This document shows positions 11,558 to 22,864 of a stretch of 64,000 nt of DNA, one piece after another; the first letter of the stretch is position 1; each line of letters opens with the position of its first letter. Source of the DNA: Phymatolithon calcareum (Eukaryota > Rhodophyta > Florideophyceae > Hapalidiales); the NCBI GenBank assembly GCA_977006965.1, contig OZ345370.1, positions 2,356,001 through 2,420,000 of the forward strand, written 5' to 3'. A program made the translations under genes and the position numbers. Under the pieces are notes generated by a model. The model had not been told where the DNA came from. It saw only the letters and a program-made list of their open reading frames with translations, and searched no databases.

Positions 11558-11827
11558 GACGACTATAGACTGGCATATAAAACGAATCTTTTCACAAACA
11601 AGTATCAGAAAATATAGAGTTCTGCGAGCTTGCATAGCAGAACGGTATTTTCGGACTTGGGCGTGGAATGATTTGGATATTGCCGCCAAGTCTTGGGGGG
11701 GAGTTTTTGTGCGTCCCGCCCTCCCATCCCTGTTTTCCGACAATTCAACTTCGTCTCTTTACGCATCGAGAAATCACTTCACTACGCTCAATTCTCGAGC
11801 AAACTCAATTACAACCGCCTCGAACCC

Positions 11828-11986
11828 GCCGATTCACCAAGGCCGAACCGAGACCAACGCGAACGCATTCGCTATGAGAGCTCTCATACTACATGGGACT
11901 CTATGAGTGGATGTGGTCATGCGCGTGGCTGAGTGTGTAAGCAGCTTAGCTTAGATTGAAGAAAGGAATCTTCCCCCCTTACCTGC
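11828..11986 (+). repeat. 158-bp direct repeat, right copy
   Basis: Second copy of the repeat at 11400-11557. The two copies enclose about 270 bp of unique non-coding DNA. The near identity means a recent duplication or element-mediated copying. Confidence 0.9.
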
Positions 11987-14900
11987 CCTCTGCATCTGCG
12001 GCACAGCTATCATAGCCTGGCTGCGAGAAACCAGGGCAGTGTAAAATCACAGGATGCATCGTCCAGCCAAACGCGGAGTTATAAATGCATGGCCCTGCTT
12101 GTTCATCATGCATGGCATTAGTGTACTCCCTATGTTGCCAGAAGATCTTGGGTATTGACGTTCAAGACAGTACGACGCCTCTGTTTTGCTCAGATTGTTT
12201 TCAATAGCTTCCAAGTGTTTTCTACCTCCCATGGTTTCAGAATTGAAGGCCTAAAATGATCAAATGCAGGCCTCTACATTGGTATGCCACATTCTTTTCA
12301 TTTCGGTGAAAATAACTCTTTCTTTCGAATCTTAAAGTTTAACTAAAATTTGCTTTACTCGGCTTTTACTTCCGCTCCTACTCGTACTAATTACATTGCA
12401 GCTATAAAGACAAGAGCTAAATAAGTAGCAAAAGCTTTTCAATTCGATGACTTCAGCAATGAGACAAAGTAATATATCTTACTCGGCCTTTCAGAAGGAT
12501 CGATACTGTCCAATATTGGCGTTGGCACGCCGCGATGTGAAGGCCTTAATTGGCTTGACTGTGGTGCCTATACGAGGCTAAATTGCGGAAATGTCACGAA
12601 AACGTTAATCTACTGTGCCCTCTGCATTTCCGATTAACGATACTCGATTCAGAAGAGAGACAAAAACAGTAGTTGGCTCTCTTATCAATTTGAGCACGCC
12701 TACCATTCCAAACTTAATAGTAGTGCAAGGTGATGGAGAGCGGACAACACCACCTGTTTGTTCCAGTATAGTGCTCGGAAATTATGTTGTATCTCCATAC
12801 CTTGTTCGGAAAGAACTGGCGCATCCATTTGAAACTGAAAATTTATTGGTTTTCGAATATGCATAAAAATTATGAAATAGTTTCCGCGCAATTTCGAAAT
12901 AGTTCTAATTGTATTCCCTGGCGTATCACTCGGCGGCGGCAAGTAAGGACTGATAATTACAGCTGACAAATACGCCATCAAGCGCTGCACCCGATACAAT
13001 CATATATCACACATGGCAGTCTAAAATTAGTTTCCTGTGTAGGCTACATGCGCTATCATAGCATATGTGATATTCTTCGTAGTACGCTCCGGCCAATCAA
13101 TCTTCATCCTCACAAATTTCGCCTAGCTCTTGTAATATGTCTTAGATCTGAATTTTGATTTCAGATTTAGAATACGAGAGTTTTATCTAACCAGTCCACA
13201 TATTTTGATTTATTTTCGTTATACCGTTAAAAAACGTAATCCGATTTAACACAAGATTTGCGAGTAAATGAGGCCTTTTTTTGTCCAAATGCGTGTTCCC
13301 GGTCGATGTTTTTCAGAAGAAGATATTTCGGTATCAGTGGGACCACATATGCTAACTGTGGAGACGGTGAGCGTGGGAATCACTCTGCGGTCGTGCTGCA
13401 GTATATTTTCTAAAGCAAATACTCTTTGAATAGAATAGAGAACAAAAACTTGCACACTATAAAAATGTCCCAAAATCCGCACTTTTTGGCGTCGAAGAGA
13501 ATGTCATAGCAATTACTAGAGTCAAGATTGCAATGAAGTGAGACTAGAAATGTGTAATAAAATGGCGGGAAGCAATGTGTCTAAACCTCTCGCTTTGCTG
13601 TGCAAGAGTAATTTTAGGCACTGTAATTCTCCATTTTCAGCTGCGTGAAGAATTGCTCATTGAACATCTCCTTGGAGTTCCGAACTGTACAGAATGTTAC
13701 TGTAAGAATTTGTAATTCATGCCATTGATTTGGACACCTTGAGCTGCATTATCCTGTGTTTTATCTCATACCTATGTTTTACGAGTTTTTGACCCATTTG
13801 AGCGATGTTCAGGCTAGAGCAACCGGCACATGTCTACGAGTTCTCAAGAGAGTCTACTTTCCTTCCAACTTTTCCAAGATTCAGTACAATCCCTCTAATG
13901 TATTCTTCGGGTCATTAAGAAGCCGTTGATACTAATAAAAACGCTCTTCGTCAAACACTGAAAAATGCGTTCCGTGAGCGGAGCCCTTCCCAGTCTCAAA
14001 AAAGGCCAAAAAAGCCTCCTTTCTTCGCAAATTGTGTGTTAATAAACGTAATCGCACGAAATCCGTGTTTGTTTCAGATGATTACTCGCGGCTTTCAAGG
14101 GAGATGCTAAACGTAATAATATATTTGCGCTCTTTCTTTTCTTGAATGCTGAACTCTTTTTTCTTCTTTTTGAGAAAGTATAGTTTTCCTTTTTGCAAAC
14201 GTAAACTTTTGTTTTAAGTAGTGTTTCCAATCTTTGTTGTCGAAGAGTACTTCTAAAAAAACAGCAATACTTCTGTTAATTCTTATCCAATATGGGACCT
14301 ACTTGCTGCGGTCAGGGAGCTTCTAGTTCACTCGCTGGAAAACATGGCATTGTTTGGGTAACATATGGCTGTAGAGGTCCTCTTCGCTACGTCTTCGTAT
14401 CCTCCACGTCGAGCAATGATGGAGATTTGCAGAATGTCTTTTACATGCAGTAGCGTCCTTCAAAACAGCTTTTGACAATCTGTGTCGCTAAGTAAATGTT
14501 CTTGGGTTGCTGAAGGATCCTCATTGCGAATCATTTGTACAGATTTACAAGCCCTCAGCCACTTCACCGAAAACAGCATCCATTCTCTAGAACAAATCCC
14601 TAGATCAAACACCGGATTATACTTAGAGCATGGCCATACCTTCCAAGGAAAACTCTAAAGCCATTATCAATATCGTAATAAGCGAAAAAAATGGCTCTTG
14701 TAAGCTCAAAGATATATCCATGCAAAAACTAGCGGCTGCAATTCTAAAACCTGCTTTTCTGTTCCATTTCTTTATAATTTACTGCTTTACGCAACAATTC
14801 AGTCTGACGCCAGAGCGTCTCAGCCCTCATTTAAGCTTATGAGCAGTCCAAATCTCTACAAGTGAAGCGAGCATCCCAGATATTAGACAGTATTCATTAT

Positions 14901-16330
14901 CAGACAGGAATTTAATACTTCCTGTATGTTGATTGTACACACGTCCGCGGAACGAATTGCCTAGTTTGGTAAGCCATATCTGCCGTCTTGAAGCCAAGCT
15001 TTAGTCTCAAACTCTTCATACTTATCAAAATACTCACGGAAGTAACCTTTCCGGCAAACAAGAGCGGCGAAAGAACTATGCAGGAGATGCAACGGCATCC
15101 TCGAATTCCGTGCTGGATGCAGGCATGGCATGTTAACATGACAATTCCTGCGAACATGCGGCTCAATTACAGATATTAGTGATTAATTTGCACCTGAATG
15201 TTTACACACTGAATCGACTTCATTCTTGGAGTAATGTGAAATTCAGTAACTCCTTTCCAGTCAAACTACAGCGCACCACTGTCACATTCATCAATCGTAA
15301 TCGTAATACAATCATTATCATGGCCACAGTATGTGGGCTTCATGAACGGGCAGGTATTTGCATTTTAAAACAGCTGTGGCCGTTCTGCCGCTAGTTTAGA
15401 GCTCAAGGTCGAAGACGGATGAAGCGTCGTCGCAACAAGCGCACGCTGCACTGTGGAGCCGTGCACAAGCTTCATGGGCATGGGGAAGAATGTTAATGCC
15501 ATAATGCATAAGATGTCGGTGATGCGACATGGTTTACGGGGTGAATAAAGAAAAATCTCCTCGAATAGCTAAAATATGTGGAATCGAGGACGACGGCACC
15601 GTGTAAGATTCGAATAGTTTCGCCTACGAGTTGCCAGATTGTTCTGCGGTGCATGCGCAGTGACAGATCCGCCATTGACGGCGAATTCGAGAATGGAAAT
15701 TGACCAGATTCATTTTCAGCAAGCTGCATACTCGGGGGATTCAATTTGTCAATGTCGCGGTAGGATCTTCTTGTGATCGAAGGCGAAGAGACACAGACAA
15801 TCCAAATGATAGAGTGAAAACGTATACAGCGTACGATTGCGTCTGTCAAATATGCCTGCCGGGCGCCAATTGTGACCTATCGAGATCGCTTTAAACACAA
15901 TCTTCGCAAGTCCAATGCGACGACAACGGCATGTATGCAACAAAGGTCGTGTCTCCACAGCCGCCCACCAGTTTTGAGGAGCACGGGATGCTTGCAGTGA
16001 CCGACGATACACGCGAACAAAATCAGTGCAGCTTTTGAAGAGCAGATGCATGGACAGAGAGTAGATTGGTAAATGAAGTAGGGTAATAGGCTCGGAAGAG
16101 AACTGGATTAGGGCGAGCCATTTGTTATTCGCGGATTGGATACGAATGAAGGGATTACTGTCTCTTTTAACACTGATTATAATCGTGAATTTGCGAAAAA
16201 TGGTTGGATACTGGTCTCCGTAATCGAGAATGAAATCATATCGGACTGACTACAGATTAGGCCTCACTCCTCTACGGAAGGCTTCTGGATTCAAAAAACT
16301 ACACATTTTTCGCAACGACGGAAGCATTTT
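11987..16330. other. Gene-free AT-rich DNA
   Basis: Only short ORFs (up to about 118 codons, overlapping on both strands) occur and none has a recognisable motif. No LTR, inverted repeat pair, tRNA or rRNA signal was noticed. Probably old degraded repeats. Confidence 0.5.
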
Positions 16331-16960
16331 TTAATTTTTCGTAGCAGCAGAGGATTGAATAATACTTTCTGTATAGGAGACTTCTGGCTTGACACTTGGC
16401 GCACTGGATTTATCCGTAATCCGTCCGAATCGAACCCTGGTTCCTGCTGGGTTAACGAAAAACTTTGGACTTGAAACTCCGGTTTTGTGCGACGTCATGA
16501 TTCGCTTGCGGTAGTCCTTACAAACCGCCTCCATCTGCATAGCAGTTTGTTGGCTTACACGAGTACGGACACGGACAACAAGACCGTTTTTTTCGAAAAA
16601 TCATACACCCAGAAACGGAGCTTCATAGGTTCACATTCTTTGAAGGTGGAGCTAAGCGAAAGAGCCTTGCATATGATATTGTTAGGAGTGACACAGTGCT
16701 CCCGCTCACGCTCTTGTATGACCCAATCAAATATTCCGGCCTGCATTCCGGGATGTTTTCGAGGCATTCCATCGTGGACTGTGAGTTTCTTCGGCGAAGA
16801 TTCAGCCAATAGTTTGATTATTCTATGCTTCTCGCGCCAACGGCGAATTTGGGACGGCTGGACTTTGAAATGCCGGGCCGTAGCTTTTAAGCGAGGCGAC
16901 AATCAGCGTGCTCCAAGATTCGTAGCTTTCGAATCATCGCGAGTTACGTAGGCGGCATCC
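16331..16960 (-). pseudogene. Pogo/Tc5-like transposase fragment (DNA-binding region)
   Basis: The minus-strand ORF 16902-16555 reads KATARHFKVQPSQIRRWREK, a helix-turn-helix as in CENP-B/pogo transposases, followed by HPGMQAGIFDWVIQERERE and ALSLSS, which matches the second (Tc5-type) helix-turn-helix arrangement. Translation upstream to 16960 adds a short basic piece after a stop, and downstream to 16331 there is a further stop-interrupted stretch. No DDE catalytic part is visible. It is a truncated copy of a DNA transposase, or the start of one whose catalytic part is too decayed to recognise. Confidence 0.6.
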
Positions 16961-17374
16961 TGGAAGTTGGTGTCTGGTTGGCTGTTGGGACTACATTTCG
17001 GATTCATTATAGTATTTATACTCTTTTCCTCAGAGGCAAGTTTTTCTCTTCGCCTGAGATATTTATACGTATTTCTCTTTGGAGAGTTTGTGCAATTAAA
17101 TTATGTTTCACTGCAAAACTATTGATAATTTTACGATTTTCTTTTTGCAAATAGCTCAAAAAATTTTGCAAACAAAATTTAATACATGTATCCGTGTCGA
17201 CAAGCTATTGGCGCCGTGTTCACAGGGGTACAGGACCCCTCTGAATACTATAAATATCGTACCGTCAAATCAGCTGAAAACTATGAAGGGGGTACTGGAC
17301 ACCTCCGTAAGAGAAGGGGTACTGCACAACCTGATTTTCGGTATATCTTTGCAGCCGTAATGGCATAATATCAG

Positions 17375-17663
17375 CCAATTAACCAAATTCTCTTTTAACC
17401 AATCAGTTTTCATGCTGTTGCTATTGCTTTCCCAATCGGCTTCGCATGAGTGGATCTCATTAGCCAATGGATGATTGCCTTGTATCAGCGAATAAGCGCT
17501 TGTTTGACTCACTACTATCACCCAATGAGAAGCCATTTGACTCAGCCAACCAGATTTGTCCTTGTGTCAGTTCTCACTTGGAATCGAACTCTGTGTGGCA
17601 TCATAATGCCTACACGTGTAGCACCACATCTTCCTGTTCGCCATTGGTCACTATATGGCCAAT
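17375..17663. promoter_or_regulatory. Cluster of seven CCAAT boxes next to and inside the Copia 5' LTR
   Basis: CCAAT occurs on the plus strand at 17375, 17399, 17432, 17464, 17522 and 17659, and on the minus strand (ATTGG) at 17643. Five lie in the flank just upstream of the LTR and two inside it. About 0.6 would be expected by chance in 289 bp. CCAAT is the binding word of NF-Y; its use here is inference. Confidence 0.4.
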
Positions 17664-17869
17664 CACATTCTTCCACATCTCCCTTTGTAATCTCCCGGAT
17701 TTTCCCAGCTGTAAAAGGAGGAGCCGAGAGAGGAGAGGGAGACAGGGGGTCTGGGGTGTATTTTCGTACCCTTTCGTTTAGCCATCTGCGCGCGCGCTCT
17801 CCCCACTCCATCACAGCCTTCCGATACAGGCGCTCGCTACCGCACGTACACGTCGTACTACCTACTCCA
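17594..17869 (+). repeat. Copia 5' LTR
   Basis: Starts tgtggcatcat and ends ctactcca. It is the same length as the 3' LTR with about 11 substitutions, and contains a CCAAT box pair. Gag translation starts 4 bp after its end. Confidence 0.9.
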
Positions 17870-17889
17870 GTTATGGGCCCAGCGCATGG
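17870..17889 (+). other. Primer-binding site complementary to initiator tRNA-Met anticodon arm
   Basis: The first bases after the 5' LTR are gttatgggcccagc. Their reverse complement, gctgggcccataac, is the anticodon stem and loop of eukaryotic initiator tRNA-Met as I know it (CAT anticodon inside). Drosophila copia is known to be primed by a 5' half of this tRNA cut in the anticodon loop, and this element appears to use the same mode. The ATG at 17873, which would start gag, is the complement of the anticodon itself. Confidence 0.8.
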
Positions 17890-18888
17890 TTCCTCGAAAG
17901 GTCATTCGCCGACAGACCCTCCCATGTTCAGTCCAACCGAGGACATGGAGGTCTGGCGTCGCGAGATTTCTAGATGGGTGACCACCATCTCGGAAGCCGC
18001 TTAGAAGGGCACAGACCGCGTCTACCAGACCGTATTCGCCACGTTAGCTCGTCAGCTATACGATCGACGTCTGCCCACGGCTCAGAAGTCTATCGTCGAT
18101 GAGGCTCATTCTCATGGCCTTGTAGATTTCGATCAGAAGACCAAATTGAAGCTGTAAGGAAAATAGTCAACATAATTGCTGTTGACCCACCCATTGCAGT
18201 CGTCACCAGACTGATAGCTTCCTTCCATGCGGTCACAAACTGCCGTCGTCGTAAGGGAGAGGATCTTCAGATCTTCGTCTTCAGGTTCCGTGGTCTTGCA
18301 TCTGAGCATCTAATGCACGCAGGAGTATCTGCCTCGTCCCAAGTTGGGGAAGTTCTGGCGATCACACTGCTCAATAATGCTTCACTGAGCGAGGATACCC
18401 TAACTAGTGCTAAGCTTCAGTTGATCGGGTTCGCCGAGTCCCGCAAGAGGAACGAACCTGATCCCTCTCTTCTTTTGAGTCGTGCAGATCATTCGAAGGT
18501 TGACCACATTTTAGGTCAGCATAAAGAGCTTCGGGAAGATCGATCCTTGAAGATCAATAAAAAGGACACCCTCCGAAAAGCAGCTCGCAAAGCAGTTCAC
18601 GTTCGATCCAAACTAAACGAATTAGTGAGCGATCTAGGGTCTGTTGCGAAAAGCATCAAAGAATTGAATAAGCCATCTGATAATGCCGCCAATCAGATGC
18701 TTTTCAGTTCCGGAACCCGATGCCGTCTTCATCTTGATGAAGCTGTTGCAGTCTTGCGCAACATTTCCTCCTCACCGAAACCATCCGTTTCGATGACCCC
18801 TGCAGAGATCGAAAATCTTATCGGTCAGAGGGTAAATAAGGCCTACTGGCGTTTAGCTCTTCATCGAGAGAGAATTCGCAGACCATGA
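17873..18888 (+). pseudogene. Copia gag, interrupted
   Basis: Translation from the ATG in the primer-binding site begins MGPAHGSSKG and runs to a TAG at 18002-18004. The same frame continues coding-like (GTDRVYQTVFATLARQLYD) to a TAA near 18157. A second long piece lies in another frame, 18313-18888, rich in charged helical sequence. Together these give the size expected of a Copia Gag, the RNA-packaging capsid protein. At least one nonsense change and one frameshift separate the parts. No known Gag signature was seen, so the call rests on position and on the zinc knuckle downstream. Confidence 0.6.
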
Positions 18889-18953
18889 ATCGCGAATCTA
18901 GCCTTCAGAATCGCAAAACATCCACGGAGTAGAGACCTTCACTTCCCCCACGA

Positions 18954-20535
18954 TTGCAAGAGCGTATTGGGAAGCGAGGAAACAATCGCTCGACACGTCC
19001 TCCTCGTGTCGGACCAAGTGGTTCTGCATCATTCTGCTACGACTGTGGCTCCCCAAAGCACAAATGTGGACATGATTCCTGTCCTCAACCATCGTTTCTC
19101 ACGAAGCAGATCCGCGCTCAAGGCGGGTACGATAATCCTGCTGAGAAAAGGATCGATCAAGCTCTGAACAAGACCAGCATTTTCGAATGGGCTCCAACCC
19201 TTCCAAGCACAGACATGCCTAAGATCTGGTGTTGGAGCACCATCTGACGTTAATCCATCCCTCCTGGATCCAAATCCAGTCCTTGACATCGGTTGTCCGC
19301 GTAGTGTCGGCGGAATCGAATCTGCTACTGCCCTTTGTATTGCTATGGTAATTGATCTTGTTCTGCATCCTCTTGATTGTGCTCCATTCTACCATGCCTA
19401 CGGTCCGAAAGGCAGTGATCCCAAGCTGACCATAGCTTCGTGGAAGCTCAATACCACAGATCTCAATGGTCGAAATGTCCAGCTGCCTTTCTATCTCACA
19501 AAAGGTGACGGTTCTTTGCTTCTTGGTAATCATATACTTTCTCGATCCAATTTGTTTGGGGACCAAAATCTTCTCGAAATTCCGTCCATTGTTCTCAATC
19601 TGTCTCCTCACCGCTTGATTCTTCCTACATATACTTCAGGAGACAAAAACACACTTCGAACTTATTTGCACCTTGTTCCATCCGAATCGAAGGCATTTAA
19701 GTCATTCTTTACCTCCACGAAATCATTTTATTCTTCTGCTTTGCTGGACAAGGAAGCTCCGTTTCTATCTTCCACTTCCTCATCCAACCCGACCTTTTCC
19801 GACTCAAAAGTCGCCCGAAACTTCGCAACAAAGCTCCACGTTTACACACACCTCACTGTCCGGGACATGCGTGAGATATGTAAGCGAGCTGGAATTTTTA
19901 CTCCTATCCTTCAAAATGCACTCGAGTGGGCATATGCAAAGTGCACTAGTTGCAAACAGACTGGAAGTCCGCTAAATGCGAAAAAGGTATCCTTAAGAAA
20001 GATCCTTGCTACCTTCAATGAACACCTCCAGCTTGACTTCATGTAAGTTCAAGAGCTTGGAAACCTTCCCATTCTTCACATGAAAGACGTTGCAACTGGC
20101 TTTTCTGCTACGGTCCTCATGTCTTCACGTGATATGGACGATGTGTTCAAAATGGTTATTACGCACTGGTTCAATGTTTATGGTCCACCTCGAACCATTT
20201 CCGGAGATCCAGAGTTTAACAATGAGGTTGTTAGATCCATGTGCACATTCCATCACTGTTCATTTGATCGGAGACCTGCACGACGGCACAACAACATTGG
20301 CTCTGTCGAATCCGGTAACGCTACCATCCGACTCTTCGTACAGCGTTTAATCAAAGACGAACAGCATCTTCGCAGAGTGCGAGGAATTTACAAGTCAGAC
20401 TATGAGATTCTCTCAAGGGCTACTTTCCTCAAAAACTTCCTTCATGGTGGAAAGATCCTGAGCAGCTTGAGATCGCTAGAGGATACACTCCATCTCTCTG
20501 TAGTCTACCAAAGAGTGCGCTCACCGACAAGATAG
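18954..20535 (+). pseudogene. Copia zinc knuckle, protease and integrase, interrupted
   Basis: Order of signals: a zinc-knuckle-like CYDCGSPKHKCGHDSC near 19040; a retropepsin-like VLDIGCPRSVGG near 19280 (I where T or S is usual, so activity is doubtful); a pre-integrase region with ATKLHVYTHL and C-x2-C (CTSC) near 19950; then integrase with the first aspartate in QLDFM (about 20035), the second in SGDPEFNN (about 20205) and the glutamate in GSVESGN (about 20305). A TAA follows QLDFM at once (20044-20046), after which the integrase continues in another frame. The triad residues are present but the frame is broken. Confidence 0.75.
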
Positions 20536-20576
20536 TCACATCGCATCACGAACGGGTTGCACGCAGAGCTCTCCGC

Positions 20577-22777
20577 TTGCTCTTAACCACAAAGAACGTT
20601 CATCCGGTTGTCCAACACATCCAAACTCCGAAGCCCCCGTTTTACTATTTCAAGAAAGAGACAAAATTTGGAAAATGGCAGCTTGGTTTCGTCCTCAAAG
20701 CAGAAAAGTATTTCGCGCTCATCTGCAATACTTCAAAGCTCAAGGTTCGGCCATTCCAAGTGGCATACGAAGACATTCGTCTGGCTCCATTCTTCTAACT
20801 TCTTCACGAGCTCGACGTCCTTCAGCTCGGAAAACTTTCTTTCTTTGTCCCCGATGATGACCCAAATCCGGTACCAGAGATTAATGACCCAATTTCCAGT
20901 CCCGGAAATAACACTGGGGATTCCGGCAGCTCTTCTGTTCAAGAGAAACACGCTCTATGGTCCATGCATCCTCTTTCCTGCTCTTTCTTCGGTTCCGTTT
21001 CCTTATCTGATAAGAAGGTGAATGTCCCATCCATGGATACGGGCACTGTTTCAACCGCCTCCGATCAGTCCAAAGACATTGGAGAACCTCCGTCAAGACG
21101 TTCTAATGAAATTCCTTGTTCTTTGAAATCCTCCGAACAACAGATACTTCACAGAATAACAGAAATCATAGGACTCTCTCTAAATTGCAGTTCGCACCGA
21201 GATGGATTCTCGGTAAGGCAATTTCAAAAGAAAAGAGCAACTACGTCGACAAAGGAGCCTTCATTCCTGTAAGCATTCGACACGTGCCAAGGGGATCCAA
21301 CATAATCTGCTCCCATCACTTCTTCGAAATCAAGAACGATGGTATCCAAGGCAAGCTGAAGCTGAAATGCGGACTCGTTCCACACGGAAATCGCGACAAG
21401 GAAAAGGAAGAGCTTCGGAAAGACTCTTCAACGGAACAGTTTTCTCTAATACGGATACTCCTTTCTCTGGCTGCGCTTATGCATTTCAGGCTTGCAACCA
21501 TCGATATCTCTGGGGCCTATCTACAAGCAGGAACGCTTCAGCGCGACATATACATGCGCCCACCAAAAGGTTGGTCAGACTATATTGATGAAGACTGGAA
21601 GCTCAGCAAACCTGCCTATGGTCTTGTCGAGTCAGGACGTCTCTGGCAGCTCTGCGTGGAAGACTGGATGTCCGAGTATGGATTGGAAACCATTCCAGAT
21701 GTCCCGCAGCTGTTTATTCTAAGATAAAACCACTCCAAAATTGTCCTGCTCATTGCGAAGGTAGTTGACGATCTACTCTTCGCCGGAAGTCCAAAAGAAA
21801 TTCAAAGATTCAAAGACACTATTTCAATGCGGTTTATAATTGGCCGCTTCGTTGCAGAGCGCAAATTTCTGTTCAACAGGCAGTTGATTGAGCAATCTGA
21901 CGACTATAGTGTCCGTGTTTCCATGATCGAGTTCATGAGCACAATTTCTCCATTGGACATTCCGCGCACTCGTCGAAAGCAGCACGAAGATGTATGCACT
22001 CCCGCTGAGCTCACGTCTTTTCAAAGCCTCACATGGAAGCTTAACTACATTGGCCATGGAGTTCTTCCTCAAGCATCACTTGGTTCCAACAAACTCCAGC
22101 AGAATGTTGGAAGACTTCGTGTCAAACACTTGAAGGAAGCAAACTCTGCGTTCCATCAACTTCGTCAGCTTTATCTAGCCCTCCTCTATAAATCGCTACC
22201 GACTCCTCTCCTAGTCCACTCATCTTTCCAGTCTATCTCGCTTCTTTCTTTCTCTGATGCCAGTACTGGAACATCCTCTTACGGCCAAACAGGATTTATC
22301 ACGGGATATTACATTCCCCATCATGACCGCTCTGTGTACCACGTTCTCGATTGGCACAGTTGCAAGCAGTCGCGGATATCGTTTTCCTCCGTTGGCGCCG
22401 AAATACTTGCCGCTGCAGAGTCTGCCGACCGCTCGCTTCTGTTAGTGGAATGCATGTCGGTCATCATATCTCCGCACAAGCAAATTCCACTAGTTCTCAC
22501 CGTCGATTCGTATGGTCTACACTCCACGATCAATACGTTACACGAGGGTCGTGATTATCGTCTTCGTCCTACTGTATCTCGTCTTCGTGATTCATTTGAG
22601 GCTGGAGATATATCAGTTATGCAGTGGATACCTGGATCTCAGAATCTAGCAGACGCGCTCACCAAAGTCAACCCTGTTGTTTTCAAAACATTGAACAACA
22701 CAATGGTATCGGGAATCCTCCCACACATGACTTTATCCAAAGCGCACCGAACTATCTGTTCGCAACACAATTTGTAA
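20577..22777 (+). pseudogene. Copia reverse transcriptase and RNase H, interrupted
   Basis: A stretch at 20577-20798 resembles the integrase C-terminus. RT begins near 21190 (WILGKAISKEK) and includes RLATIDISGAYLQAG (motif A) and KPAYGLVESGRLW (motif B); the ORF stops at 21727. The catalytic box VVDDLLFAG lies in another frame near 21765. From 21827 an intact 316-codon frame holds the thumb and a Copia-type RNase H: FSDAST, GAEILAAAESADR, LTVDSYGL and NLADALTK. Several frame changes make the polyprotein unusable. The last stop (22777) is 87 bp from the end of the antisense ORF. Confidence 0.8.
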
Positions 22778-22864
22778 ATCTCTGCTAAACTCGTTATCAC
22801 AATTCACGATTCATAATCAACCAAACGCATTCGCACAACTACCTCATGCTCAAAGCTCACCCAC

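Larger units (their letters stand above)
8540..11986 (+). mobile_element. DIRS-like (tyrosine-recombinase-class) retroelement, recombinase not seen
   Basis: A two-ORF element: a basic gag-like ORF (8540-9226) and, 10 bp further, an RT/RNase H ORF (9237-11168). The RNase H ends with NPADGPSR, the form I associate with DIRS/Ngaro-type elements rather than Gypsy (ADALSR) or Copia. No integrase, protease or tyrosine recombinase follows the RNase H; only 800 bp of non-coding DNA with a 158-bp direct repeat (11400-11557 and 11828-11986). The repeat could be the B1/B2 part of split direct repeats. The left boundary is unknown; the start given is that of the first ORF. Confidence 0.55.

Noticed and set aside
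17450-17872. Upstream ATG of Copia gag inside the flank and LTR
   Set aside because: The frame is open across the 5' LTR but transcripts should start in the LTR; the ATG in the primer-binding site is the natural start.
20040-20050. atgtaagt after the first integrase aspartate as a 5' splice site
   Set aside because: The integrase continues only a few bases later in another frame with no acceptor between, so it is read as a nonsense/frameshift lesion.
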